Shown here piece after piece: positions 1 through 9,208 of a stretch of 64,000 nucleotides of DNA (position 1 is the first letter of the stretch; the number at the start of each line of letters is the position of its first letter). The notes under the pieces are model-generated. The model was not told the origin of the DNA, searched no databases, and was given only the letters and a program-made list of their open reading frames with translations. The DNA is taken from contig NZ_JBHTAN010000006.1 of NCBI RefSeq assembly GCF_042663585.1, forward strand, positions 2,790,001 to 2,854,000, in the 5' to 3' direction. The stretch is from Natranaeroarchaeum sp042663585 (GTDB lineage: Archaea > Halobacteriota > Halobacteria > Halobacteriales > Natronoarchaeaceae). The position numbers and the translations under genes are program-made.

Positions 1-963
1 GATCCCGTCTATCGCGTCCGTCGCGCGCTGGCCGACGACCTCGTCAGCGTCGAGACCGGTCAACTGCCCGAACCGGTCGTTGACCCGTCTGTACACGTAA
101 TCGACCGGCGTACCCGCCTCGTCGGTGATGATATCTCTCACGCCGATCCCGTCCAGTGACTGCTCGAAGAGTCCTGTGAGCAGTTGCTCGGTCTCCCGAG
201 CGTCAGTGACGTCGGTATACATCCACAGGTTCGCCTTCCCTTTCGGCAGTTCGTAGGGGACGTAGTCGCGTTCGATGATGCGGCCGTCCGTGAGGGCGAA
301 CTCCTCACCCCTGACTGGTTCGCGCGCCTCGAGGTGCTCGTCGATCGTCGTTACGAACTCCTCGCTCCGGCGAAATACGCCCTTGAGTTCGTCCGCCAGT
401 CGTTCGCAGTCCGCCCCGACGAACTCCTCGGGAGACCTGTTCCCGCCGAACATCTCGGTGAGGCTTGCGTTGGCGGCGAGTATTTCTCGGGACTCGTCCT
501 CGACGAGGATCCCCGCAGGCAGGTTCTCGATCAGGGTTTCCAGAACCGACCGGTGCTGTTCGAGTTCGCTCTCGGCCCGGTACTGTGTGACGGCGTTCTC
601 GATCCGGTTGTGCAGTAACTCGAACTGCTCTGTCCCCGTCTCCTTTTGCAGATAGTCCGTCACCCCGGCCGAAATCGCCTCACCGGCGACCTGCTCGCTA
701 CCTTTGCCGGTGAACAACACGAAGGGGAGATCCGGATGGGTCTCGCGAACCGTCTGGAGGAACTCGATCCCGTTCCGGCCCGGCATGTCGTAGTCCGAGA
801 CGACGCAGTCGAACGTCTCCTCTTCTAGCGCCGATAGTCCTTCGTCGGCGCTAGCGGCCGTCTCGACGACGTAGCGCTCGTCGGCCCGCTCCAGATGAGT
901 CGCTGTCAGCCCCGCGAAACGGGCTTCGTCGTCCACGTGTAATATCCGGACCGGTTCACCCAT
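1..963 (-). CDS. Response regulator receiver-PAS sensor protein, 3' end outside the window
   Basis: The minus-strand reading frame starts at ATG 961-963 and stays open to the window edge (321 codons), so the C-terminal part is missing. Residues 1-120 are a receiver domain: acidic pair D11/D12, phospho-acceptor D57 in a DYDMPG context, and a conserved Lys near 112. Two PAS-like segments follow, roughly 145-250 and from about 258 on. Haloarchaeal proteins of this build usually end in a histidine kinase (HisKA/HATPase) or a bacterio-opsin-activator-type HTH output. That part lies outside the window, so the output is unknown. It is probably a cytoplasmic signal-transduction protein, since no membrane segment is visible. 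Confidence 0.85.
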   Translation of the reverse strand, partial: MGEPVRILHVDDEARFAGLTATHLERADERYVVETAASADEGLSALEEETFDCVVSDYDMPGRNGIEFLQTVRETHPDLPFVLFTGKGSEQVAGEAISAGVTDYLQKETGTEQFELLHNRIENAVTQYRAESELEQHRSVLETLIENLPAGILVEDESREILAANASLTEMFGGNRSPEEFVGADCERLADELKGVFRRSEEFVTTIDEHLEAREPVRGEEFALTDGRIIERDYVPYELPKGKANLWMYTDVTDARETEQLLTGLFEQSLDGIGVRDIITDEAGTPVDYVYRRVNDRFGQLTGLDADEVVGQRATDAIDGI

Positions 964-1144
964 AGCGGCCTATTAGCTCACTCCAAATGATAACGCTTGT
1001 GGGTAATCCATATCCCTGTAGTCCGATCCGGATTCGATACTGGCGTCAACACCTTGCGAATTCGGTCGTTCGCGTACTGAAAATATATAACTTTACTTAC
1101 ATAAATCCACATCTCTTTAACTCATCGGTGACTGACACGGTGCA

Positions 1145-2383
1145 ATGGCTTCGGCACAGATTGCGGAGGTGCTCGTCGGCATCTATCTCGGGCTGCTTGC
1201 CGGTATCTTCCCCGGGTTTATCGCCTTCTCGATCGGGTTTGGCTTCAAATATTTCACGAACGTCACCGTCCCCGGACTCGGTGTCGTCGTTCTGGGCGGC
1301 GCGCTAGCCGGCATCTCCGGTGGTCTCATGGGGTTAGTGGATCCACAGTTGGCCGATAGCTGGACCGGGATCACCGCCGTACTGGTCATCCTGATGGCCT
1401 GCCTGTGGGCCCACGGGCAGGGTGACGCACTCGCGGCGGCGACCCCGCGCAGGCTTACACTCAGGTCGCTCCGGGAGAGTCGACTGTCGACCGATCTGAT
1501 CGAGCGCGTTGATTCCTACGGACAGATCCGTATCCGTCCGGTCGGGGAGGTGCTCGACGTCGAGGGCTATCCGGCGCTGTCCGACAGCGTCCGGGAGGCG
1601 CTCCACGAGGACTCCTGGAAGTTCCCCGCGAGCCTCTCGTTGCCGGAACTCGAAAGCCGACTCGAAGAGCGGCTTACGACCGAGTACGAACTGGCCGCCG
1701 TCGCGGTGACGATAGACGAGCAGGGCCGGGCACAGATCGCCGCGGCACCGAGCGCGGCGGGCCTCTCCCGTCGCGTGCCCGCCGGGAAACGCGCCGTCTC
1801 GATCCGGACGCTCCTGCCGAGCGGGGTCGCGAGGGGCGATTCCGTGACGCTCCGGCTTCCCGACGGAGACGTCACCGGCCCGGTCGTGAGCGCCCGGACG
1901 AGCGGCGGGGAGCCCCGGACCACGGAGCAGAAACCGAACGTGGCGGGAGATGGGACGGCTGAGCCGGCCACTGCGGACGAGACCAATCCCCCCGTACCGT
2001 CGGCGCCGACGACTACCGGTGGCGAGGGGCAGGTCACCGTTGCGCTCCCTGCCGACGATGCCCGGCAAGTAATCCGGGCCGAGTTCGCGCCAACCGTCTT
2101 CCACTCGCGGGGCAAGCAACGGGAGTACGAGGCGATCGGCGTCCTCAAAGAGCACGGGAACCGGTTCCGGAAGGTGGTGCTCGCGGAGGGGAGTAGCCTC
2201 GTCGGGCAGACCATCGGGACGGCGCGGGTCCGCGATACGTACGGCGTCGCCATTCTGGGGATCCGCCGGTCGATGGAGCGTATCGTTGCCCCCGATGGCG
2301 GCACCGAGTTGCAGGCTGGCGACTCGCTGATCGTCGTCGGTCGACCGAATCAGCTACGCGAGTTCGAGGCGATGGGCCAATGA
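1145..2383 (+). CDS. Membrane protein with C-terminal TrkA-C (RCK_C) domain
   Basis: 412 residues. The first ~95 residues are very hydrophobic and Gly-rich and probably form two to three membrane helices. A soluble middle section of about 230 residues follows, with a low-complexity Thr/Pro/Glu linker near 260-300. The last ~85 residues match the TrkA-C/RCK_C fold (LVGQTIG ... YGVAILGIRR ... LQAGDSLIVVGRPNQL). Such domains bind small ligands and gate cation transporters or channels. I see no pore signature (TVGYG), so it is more likely a regulatory membrane protein than a channel. Its stop overlaps the next gene in ATGA (2380-2383), indicating co-translation with its same-size paralogue. Confidence 0.8.
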   Translation: MASAQIAEVLVGIYLGLLAGIFPGFIAFSIGFGFKYFTNVTVPGLGVVVLGGALAGISGGLMGLVDPQLADSWTGITAVLVILMACLWAHGQGDALAAATPRRLTLRSLRESRLSTDLIERVDSYGQIRIRPVGEVLDVEGYPALSDSVREALHEDSWKFPASLSLPELESRLEERLTTEYELAAVAVTIDEQGRAQIAAAPSAAGLSRRVPAGKRAVSIRTLLPSGVARGDSVTLRLPDGDVTGPVVSARTSGGEPRTTEQKPNVAGDGTAEPATADETNPPVPSAPTTTGGEGQVTVALPADDARQVIRAEFAPTVFHSRGKQREYEAIGVLKEHGNRFRKVVLAEGSSLVGQTIGTARVRDTYGVAILGIRRSMERIVAPDGGTELQAGDSLIVVGRPNQLREFEAMGQ

Positions 2384-3618
2384 ACTTCCTCACGATGCTC
2401 GTTTCGCATCCGCTCGTCGCGGCGGCGATCCGGATCGCCGGACTGGCGCTCCTCGCCGGCGCGGTGACGACGCTCGCGACCTACATGTATCGAGTCAGAG
2501 CCCGCACCGAACTACCCGAAGGCGCGACGCTCATCATTGGCCTCGGCGTGGTCGCGATCTACCTCAACACGCGCCTCGTCTTCGTCCAGTTCGTCGGTGG
2601 GACGGGTGATCCGTTCAGCGTCAGCGAGGCGCTCGTCAACGTCGGCGTGTTCGTCGTCGCCGGCATCGCGTCCTACGGCGGCCGGCGTCTCGGCGACTGG
2701 GCGGGTACGTCCGAGCGGATCTCCTGGGGGCGGTTGCAGCCGGATTTCAGTCCGATCGTGCGTGCGGCGGGTCGGTTCATCACCGTTACGCTTCCCGACG
2801 AAATCGACGACATCGAGGGGTACGATCCCGTCGAGGAGGAAACCAGACAGGCGCTCGCGGGGCGCAAACTCGATTTCCCGCGCGGACTCACGGTGACCGA
2901 ACTGGAGTCAGGGTTGACGGCCCGACTCAAGGAGGGCCACGATATCGGCTACGTCGATGTCGACCTCGCGCTCGACGGCACCGTCGAGTATTTCGCGGTC
3001 GGCCGCCGGGTCGCGGGCATCGGTCCGACGCTCCCGCCGAAGACCGCCGCGGTCGCGGTTCGCGCCGATCCGCCGTTTAGCGCGACACCGGGCGACACCG
3101 TCCAGATCTGGGATGTGGCCGATGGACGGGACGAACGGATCGGGACGGCCGAACTGCGCGCGAGCGTCGACTCCGTCGCGACGCTGGCGACCGACGAGAC
3201 GGTGGCCGCGCGGATCGACCCGACCACCGAGTACCGACTGATGACGCTCTCAGCCGATCCCCACCCCGACCGCGAGTTTGCGGCGATGCTCCGCCGGGGG
3301 GAGGAGACGATGGGCGTCGTCGAAATCGGGGCGGACAGCCCGCTCGTCGGGAAACCGATCGGTGCCCTCGACGCGACGATCATCGCCGTCCGGAGCCACG
3401 GCGGTGCGGTCGAGACCATCCCGGAGCGCGAGCGTTCCATCGAGATCGGTGACGCTCTGTTCGCTATCGGTCGGCCCGACGAACTTCGAAAACTGGAGGC
3501 CGCGAACGGGGTACAGATGGTCGATACCGACGACGAACTGGGGGGTGCTGACGCGACTACCGATCCCCTGGGCTTCGATGCGACGTCCGCCGAAGCCCGC
3601 CAGCGAAAAGACGATTAA
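2380..3618 (+). CDS. Second tandem membrane protein with TrkA-C (RCK_C) domain
   Basis: 412 residues, the same length and order of parts as the upstream gene: hydrophobic N-terminus with about three helices (residues ~10-110), a soluble middle with an EGYDPVEEETRQAL segment comparable to EGYPALSDSVREAL in the first protein, and a TrkA-C domain at ~310-385 (LVGKPIG ... IIAVRSHGG ... IEIGDALFAIGRPDEL). The pair is probably an old tandem duplication. Together with the convergent Kef-type antiporter and its regulatory subunit this points to potassium or proton homeostasis. The C-terminal ~30 residues are acidic and low-complexity. Specific ligand and partner are unknown. Confidence 0.8.
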   Translation: MNFLTMLVSHPLVAAAIRIAGLALLAGAVTTLATYMYRVRARTELPEGATLIIGLGVVAIYLNTRLVFVQFVGGTGDPFSVSEALVNVGVFVVAGIASYGGRRLGDWAGTSERISWGRLQPDFSPIVRAAGRFITVTLPDEIDDIEGYDPVEEETRQALAGRKLDFPRGLTVTELESGLTARLKEGHDIGYVDVDLALDGTVEYFAVGRRVAGIGPTLPPKTAAVAVRADPPFSATPGDTVQIWDVADGRDERIGTAELRASVDSVATLATDETVAARIDPTTEYRLMTLSADPHPDREFAAMLRRGEETMGVVEIGADSPLVGKPIGALDATIIAVRSHGGAVETIPERERSIEIGDALFAIGRPDELRKLEAANGVQMVDTDDELGGADATTDPLGFDATSAEARQRKDD

Positions 3619-3663
3619 ACAGTGTCGCGCACGTCGGGACGCCGGGAACCGTCCCGCCGGTGC

Positions 3664-4938
3664 TCAGTCCGCAGTTCCGGCCGCCGCTTCCTCGTCGACG
3701 AGAAACGGCTCCGCAAGCGTCCATAGCCAGTCCGCGTACTGCATCGCCAGCGTCCCGAGCACGCTCATTACCAGCACGTAGCCGACGGCTATCGAGGGGA
3801 TCGTCTGCGTGATAGCGTCGCCCCATAACTCGGCGCTCGCGGCGGCCGCAACCGAGGCGATAATCAGCGAGAACTCGCCGCGAGTCGTCATCCCGCAGGC
3901 GACCCGGAACGAGCGGCGTTCGTCGAGGTCGTAGACACGTCCGGCGAGGTAGCCGGTGACGAACTTCGTCGGCCCCGAGAGCGCGACGGTCGCGAGTATC
4001 AGCCCCGTGACGGTCGCGTCGAGGAAGACGAACGGATCGGTGAGGAGTCCGATCCAGAAGAAAAACACCGCGGCGAAGACATCTCGGAGCGGGCGCAGTA
4101 GCTCCTCGATCTGGTGGACGTGATCCGTGCTCGAAAAACCCATTCCGATGAAGAAGGCCGCAACGGCCTCGCTGACGCCCAGCGCGAGTGCGACGCCGGC
4201 GGCGAGTACCGTGATCGCGACCGTTCGGAGTAGGGTGAGTTCGACCGAGTCGACCGCCAGGAACTGCTGGAAGTATTCTGTGCCGAAATAGACGACGACC
4301 ACGAGGACGAACAGGACCGCAATCGCGAGCAGGATATCCGTGATCGCACCCGCGAGTCCGCCGGCACCCAGCACGATAGCGGTGACAACGGCGAGATACA
4401 GCGCGATGATCAGGTCCTCGTAGACGAGCGTGCCGAGCATCGCGCCGCTCTCGTCGTTGGCGATCCAGCCCAGATCGATCAGCGACTTGGTGATGATCGC
4501 GGACGAGGAGATGTAGACGATCCCGCCCAGCAGGATCGCTTCGACGAACCCGCCGAAGACGACGTAGCCGATCACCAGGCCGGGGAGGAAGTTCAACAGG
4601 TCGATCGTCCCGGCCCTGCCGATCCGCTCTCCGCTTTCGATGAGACGGTTCATACTGAACTCCAGACCGAGAAAAAAGAGCAAAAAGACGATTCCGAGCT
4701 CCGCACCGAGGTGGATGAACTCGGACTCGGGATCGAGCCAGAGGTCGCCGCCCGAGATCGCCATCCCGACGGCGTCGATCGATAGCGTTCCGACGCTGCC
4801 CAGTACTGCCTCTCCCATCACGATCCCGGCGACCAGATAGAACGGGATCACCGACTGGCCGATCCTGTTCGCGAGCCCGCCCGCCACGGCGATGACCGCG
4901 AACATCACGCCGACGTGAATCAGCTCTAGCTCGGCCAT
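3664..4938 (-). CDS. Kef-type (CPA2) cation:proton antiporter membrane subunit
   Basis: 424 residues, hydrophobic almost throughout with about 11-12 membrane helices. The Na_H_Exchanger family pattern is visible: GIVMGEAVLG early, LGIVFLLFFLGLEF around residues 85-100, and ITKSLIDLGW later. Unlike KefB/KefC it ends after the transmembrane core, with no fused RCK domain. The regulatory part is instead supplied by the adjacent KhtT-like protein, whose stop codon directly abuts this start (TAGATG). Predicted role is K+ or Na+ efflux in exchange for protons at the cytoplasmic membrane. It converges on the tandem TrkA-C genes. Confidence 0.9.
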   Translation of the reverse strand: MAELELIHVGVMFAVIAVAGGLANRIGQSVIPFYLVAGIVMGEAVLGSVGTLSIDAVGMAISGGDLWLDPESEFIHLGAELGIVFLLFFLGLEFSMNRLIESGERIGRAGTIDLLNFLPGLVIGYVVFGGFVEAILLGGIVYISSSAIITKSLIDLGWIANDESGAMLGTLVYEDLIIALYLAVVTAIVLGAGGLAGAITDILLAIAVLFVLVVVVYFGTEYFQQFLAVDSVELTLLRTVAITVLAAGVALALGVSEAVAAFFIGMGFSSTDHVHQIEELLRPLRDVFAAVFFFWIGLLTDPFVFLDATVTGLILATVALSGPTKFVTGYLAGRVYDLDERRSFRVACGMTTRGEFSLIIASVAAAASAELWGDAITQTIPSIAVGYVLVMSVLGTLAMQYADWLWTLAEPFLVDEEAAAGTAD

Positions 4939-5457
4939 CTATTGGCCGTCGTCCAGTTCGTCTTCGTCGAGCTCCTTGCCGCCGGCGAACTGTTCGAGTT
5001 TCCCGTGGCTCGCCCTGTCACCCAGCGCGACGAGCGTATCGTCGGCCTCGATGACGGTGTCTCCGGCGGGGCTCTCGATGGTCTCCTCGCCGCGCTGGAT
5101 CGCGATAACCGACGCGCCAGTTCTGTTTCGCACCTGTGCTGCTTCTAGTGTCTTGCCGGCGAGTTCGGCGTCCTCGGTGACCTTCGCCCACTCGATCAGT
5201 GTATCCTCGCCGAGCGCCGTGCTGATATCAGTATCTCTGATCGGCTGAAAGTACGCCCCTTCCATGATCGTTCCCACCTGTCGGGCAAGCTTGTCCGATA
5301 GTTCGAACAGTTTCTCCGAGTCCGCATTCGGCGTCTCTCGAATGAACAACTCGCGCTTGCCGGTGTTGTGAATGACGATGACGAGCGTCTCTTCTCCCTG
5401 CAGATCGACCTCGAACTTCTTGCCGACGCCGGGGAGGTCGCTCTCGTGGACTACCAT
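4939..5457 (-). CDS. KhtT-like cation:proton antiporter regulatory subunit (TrkA-C)
   Basis: 172 residues. The N-terminal half (LPGVGKKFEVDLQGEETLVI) matches the start of YhaT/KhtT-type regulatory subunits. The second half (~85-160) is a TrkA-C domain (LAGKTLEAAQVRNRTGASVI ... IEADDTLVALG). The tail is acidic. It is first in a two-gene unit with the antiporter, with no spacer. In characterised KhtTU systems this subunit senses cytoplasmic pH or nucleotides and gates the membrane subunit. That role is inferred here from family and gene order. Confidence 0.9.
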   Translation of the reverse strand: MVVHESDLPGVGKKFEVDLQGEETLVIVIHNTGKRELFIRETPNADSEKLFELSDKLARQVGTIMEGAYFQPIRDTDISTALGEDTLIEWAKVTEDAELAGKTLEAAQVRNRTGASVIAIQRGEETIESPAGDTVIEADDTLVALGDRASHGKLEQFAGGKELDEDELDDGQ

Positions 5458-5529
5458 GCTGTGGTGATTGGACCCACCGGTCCTAAAGTCAGGGGGAACG
5501 GCTTCGGGGCCGGCGTGCGCTCGCGTCGG

Positions 5530-6627
5530 TCACTCGTCGTCGTCCGGCGTCGGATCGAACTCCTTGACGGCGTCTCGATCCGTCCCGGCCGCTTCCTCGC
5601 TGTCGTCGCCGTAGGTAATCGTCCGCTGTGGGTACGGGATCTCGATCCCCTCCTCGCGGAGTCGCCTGTGGATGCGCTTGTTGACGGCGTGGCGCGCTCT
5701 GGGCTCCCGGGTGGAATGGGGGATGTAGCCGCGGACCTCGAACAGGAGCGCCGAGTCGCCGAACTCGATGAACCTGACCTCGCTCGGCGGCGACGACATG
5801 ATATCGTCTTCGGCTTCGAGTTCCTCCAGGAGGACCTCCTCGACGTACTCCGGATCGGCTCCGTACTCGATGCCGACTGGGACGTTCATCCGCTTGTAGC
5901 GATGGGGCGAGGACTCGTTTATGACCTGTGTCGAGTTCAACACGGCGTTCGGGACCGTCACCATCACGCGATCCGGAGTGAGGATCGTCGTGCTCCGGAG
6001 TCCGATGTCGATGACGGTCCCCTTGTCGCCGGATTCGAGGACGACGAAGTCCCCCGGCTTGTACGTGCCATCGACGAACAGCGCGATTCCGCCGACGAAG
6101 TTGGCGATGGCGTCCCGAGCGGCGAAGCCGAGGACGATGCCAAACAGTCCAGCGGAGGCCAGAAGCGGCGTCAGATCGATCCGCCAGACCGAGAGTAACA
6201 CGCCGACCGTGACGGCGACGACCGTCGCAGCCCAGAGGTTTTTCAGAACGGGTGCGATGTCGTAGACCGGATTGGTCTCGTCCAGTCGGGTGAGCCACTC
6301 CGCACCAAGCCGCTGACTACCCAGCGCCCACAGGACCACCAGTAGCGACTGCGTCGTCGCTGTGAGAAAGAACGTAACCCCCGGCGGTTGCAGCAACTGG
6401 ACCACCGTGTACACGCCCGCCAGGATCACCGAGAGATACACCGGTACGTGGAGGACGTCGAAGACGACCGTCGAAATGTCGTCCGCCGGCCGTCGCTTGA
6501 GCCACGACCGGGCGACGATTTCGATGGCCGTCGCCAGCGCCGCCGAAATGAGGATAACGACTGCCACCTGTCGCCAGACCGAGAGTTCCTGGACGGCATC
6601 GACAACACCAGTAACGAACGCCTGCAT
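5530..6627 (-). CDS. MscS-family mechanosensitive channel
   Basis: 365 residues from ATG 6625-6627. An in-frame upstream start at 6678 would add 17 non-conserved residues. The N-terminal half contains about four to five hydrophobic helices. The MS channel domain is clear: Gly/Ala-rich pore-lining helix (GLFGIVLGFAARDAIANFVGGIAL), then the beta domain (YKPGDFVVLESGDKGTVIDIGLRSTTI) and MVTVPNAVL. The C-terminus carries the mixed alpha-beta vestibule and an acidic tail. The expected role is release of solutes on osmotic downshift. It is divergent from hef, with a short shared promoter region, and sits in the ion-transport block. Confidence 0.93.
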   Translation of the reverse strand: MQAFVTGVVDAVQELSVWRQVAVVILISAALATAIEIVARSWLKRRPADDISTVVFDVLHVPVYLSVILAGVYTVVQLLQPPGVTFFLTATTQSLLVVLWALGSQRLGAEWLTRLDETNPVYDIAPVLKNLWAATVVAVTVGVLLSVWRIDLTPLLASAGLFGIVLGFAARDAIANFVGGIALFVDGTYKPGDFVVLESGDKGTVIDIGLRSTTILTPDRVMVTVPNAVLNSTQVINESSPHRYKRMNVPVGIEYGADPEYVEEVLLEELEAEDDIMSSPPSEVRFIEFGDSALLFEVRGYIPHSTREPRARHAVNKRIHRRLREEGIEIPYPQRTITYGDDSEEAAGTDRDAVKEFDPTPDDDE

Positions 6628-6734
6628 ACTCGTTTCGACTGCGGCGACGGTGTTAACTCTTGCTCGCTGTCCCGCCAACTACTTTCACCGCGGTACGGGA
6701 ACGCTTAACCTCGCCGACGCCGAACGACCGGCAA

Positions 6735-9149
6735 ATGGCTTCCACGGACGGAGACCAACAGTACGTGGACCACCCGATGCTCTCGCCCTCGTTCATCGAG
6801 CGACGGCTCTACCAACTCCAGCTAGCCGGGACAGCAGCAGAGGGCCATACGCTCGTCTGCCTGCCGACCGGACTCGGCAAGACGACGGTGAGCCTGCTCG
6901 TCACCGCCAGACGGCTCGACGAGGTCGGTGGCAAGGTGCTCTTTCTCGCCCCGACCAAGCCGCTGGTCCAGCAACACGCCGACTTCTACCGGGAGGCGCT
7001 CTCGATGCCGGAAGAAGACATCGTCGTCTTTACCGGCGACGTCAGCCCGGACGACCGCGCCGCACTCTGGGAGGAGTCGACCATCGTCATCGCGACGCCA
7101 CAGGTCATCGAGAACGACCTCGTGGGCGGTCGGATCAGCCTCCGCGACGTCACCCACCTCACCTTCGACGAGTGTCACCGCGCGACCGGCGACTACGCCT
7201 ACAACTACATCGCCGAGCGCTATCACGCCGACGCGAGCAACCCGCTCGTCACCGGGATGAGCGCCTCGCCCGGCGGCGACGAGGAGGAGATCCTCGAAGT
7301 CTGTGAGAACCTCGGCATCGGCGACGTCGAGGTGATGACCGAGGAGGACGCCGACGTGGACGAGTACACCCACGAGACGGAGGTCGAGTGGGAGCGCATC
7401 GAACTGCCCGACGAGATAACCGACATCCGGGACGCGCTAAACGAGGTCATCGAGGACCGACTGGAGAAACTGCGCGAACTCGGCGTCACCGGCAAACGCA
7501 GTGCAAGCCTCTCGGAGAACGACCTCCAGTCGATGCGCGCCGAGTTGCAGAAACTGATGAACAACGACCAGTCGGAGGGGTACAAGGGGATGTCGCTACA
7601 CGCGGAGATCCGCAAAGTCAAGACCGCCGTCACCTACGTCGAGACCCAGAGCGTCGAGGCCTTAGAGCGGTATTTCGACCGCCTGCGCAACGCCGCCCGG
7701 TCGTCGGGCGCGTCCAAGGCCGACCAGCGACTGGTCTCCGACCCGCGCATTCGGCAGGCGATGAAAGACGTCGAGGCCTACGACGAAATCCACCCCAAGT
7801 TCTCGCGAATGCACGTCTTGCTCGCCGAGACGCTGGGCATCGAGCAGGGCGAGCGCGTCATCGTCTTCACCGAGTCGCGTGACACCGCCGAGATTCTCAC
7901 CGAGTTTTTGAACGAGAACTTCGACGCCCGCCGGTTCGTCGGCCAGGGCGACCGCGAGGGGAGCGACGGAATGACCCAGAACGAACAACAGGAGACCCTC
8001 GACGCCTTCCGCAACGCGGAGTTCGAGGTGCTCGTCTCGACGTCGGTCGCCGAGGAGGGCCTCGACGTCCCCGAGGTCGATCTCGTGCTCTTTTACGAAC
8101 CCGTCCCGACGGCGATCCGCTCGATCCAGCGCAAGGGCCGAACCGGACGACAGGACGAGGGCCGCGTCGTCGTCCTGCTGGCCGAAGACACCCGCGACGA
8201 GGCGTACTTCTGGATCTCGCGGCGGCGCGAACAACAGATGGAGGACGAACTCCGCGAACTCAAGGGAGCGACCGACGAAATCGTCGAGGAACTCGACGAC
8301 AGCCAGCAGCAACTCGGCGATTTCGGCAGTGCGGCCGAAACGGCGTCGGCCGACGGCGGCGCTGTCGCGGCGAGCGACTCCGGGGATCAGCCCGGTTTAC
8401 AGGAGTTCGCGGACGAAGACGACGAAGACGCCGATACGGAGAGTGACGAGGACGTCGACGACGCGGTCGTCGCAACCGCCAGTCGCGACGACGAGAAAAT
8501 CGAGATCGTCGCCGACCAGCGCGAACTCGACGCCACCATCGCCCGCGAACTCTCGAAGCGCGACGACGTCCAGACGAGACTAGAGACGCTGGCTGTCGGC
8601 GACTATATCCTGTCCGATCGCGTCGCCGTCGAGCGAAAGACCGTCGACGACTTCCTCGATACGCTCACCGGCGGCGACCGCTCGATGTTTGAGCAGGTCG
8701 GCGACGCCGCCCGGCACTACTCTCGGCCCGTCGTGATCATCGAGGGCTCCGATCTCTACGGGAAACGGGACGTCCACCCGAACGCGATCCGCGGTGCGCT
8801 GTCGAGTCTCGCAGTCGACTTCGGTGCGAGCATCCTGCAGACCGAGGACGAGGCGGAGACCCGCGAACTACTGGCGGTGATCGCCGGGCGCGAACAGCAA
8901 AAGGACGACCGCGAGGTCTCGGTCCACGGCGAGAAACAGTCGAAGACGCTGGCCGAACAGCAGGAGTACGTGGTGGCCGCTATCGCCGATATCGGCCCCG
9001 TTACCGCCCGATCCTTGCTCTCGGAGTTCGGCACCGTCGAGGCGGTGATGACCGCCCGCGAGGAGGACCTGCTGGAGGCCGAGGGCGTCGGCCAGGTCAC
9101 CGCGGAGCGGCTCCGGGAGGTCATCGGTAGCGAGTATACTGGGCTGTAA
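6735..9149 (+). CDS. hef: Hef: fork-structure helicase/nuclease (FANCM/XPF-like)
   Basis: 804 residues from ATG 6735; TTAACC about 25-33 nt upstream may be a TATA element, implying a leaderless message. The N-terminal SF2 helicase has Walker A PTGLGKTT, box II DECH (TFDECHRATG), the FANCM-type helical insert, and motif VI QRKGRTGRQDEG. After an acidic low-complexity linker (~530-590) comes the XPF-type nuclease with VERKTVDDF (ERKxxxD) near residue 632, then a C-terminal double helix-hairpin-helix (IGPVTARSLL ... AEGVGQVTAERL). Archaeal Hef remodels and cuts stalled forks. The complete two-domain form is present with no visible damage. Confidence 0.96.
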   Translation: MASTDGDQQYVDHPMLSPSFIERRLYQLQLAGTAAEGHTLVCLPTGLGKTTVSLLVTARRLDEVGGKVLFLAPTKPLVQQHADFYREALSMPEEDIVVFTGDVSPDDRAALWEESTIVIATPQVIENDLVGGRISLRDVTHLTFDECHRATGDYAYNYIAERYHADASNPLVTGMSASPGGDEEEILEVCENLGIGDVEVMTEEDADVDEYTHETEVEWERIELPDEITDIRDALNEVIEDRLEKLRELGVTGKRSASLSENDLQSMRAELQKLMNNDQSEGYKGMSLHAEIRKVKTAVTYVETQSVEALERYFDRLRNAARSSGASKADQRLVSDPRIRQAMKDVEAYDEIHPKFSRMHVLLAETLGIEQGERVIVFTESRDTAEILTEFLNENFDARRFVGQGDREGSDGMTQNEQQETLDAFRNAEFEVLVSTSVAEEGLDVPEVDLVLFYEPVPTAIRSIQRKGRTGRQDEGRVVVLLAEDTRDEAYFWISRRREQQMEDELRELKGATDEIVEELDDSQQQLGDFGSAAETASADGGAVAASDSGDQPGLQEFADEDDEDADTESDEDVDDAVVATASRDDEKIEIVADQRELDATIARELSKRDDVQTRLETLAVGDYILSDRVAVERKTVDDFLDTLTGGDRSMFEQVGDAARHYSRPVVIIEGSDLYGKRDVHPNAIRGALSSLAVDFGASILQTEDEAETRELLAVIAGREQQKDDREVSVHGEKQSKTLAEQQEYVVAAIADIGPVTARSLLSEFGTVEAVMTAREEDLLEAEGVGQVTAERLREVIGSEYTGL

Positions 9150-9208
9150 CCATCGACGGCAGTTCCCCCAAAGATCCTTCGGGTGGGACGCTCCATGTCA
9201 ATGTAGCG

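Noticed and set aside
5368..6198. 276-codon plus-strand frame opposite mscS
   Set aside because: Antisense to a conserved channel gene, no family features.
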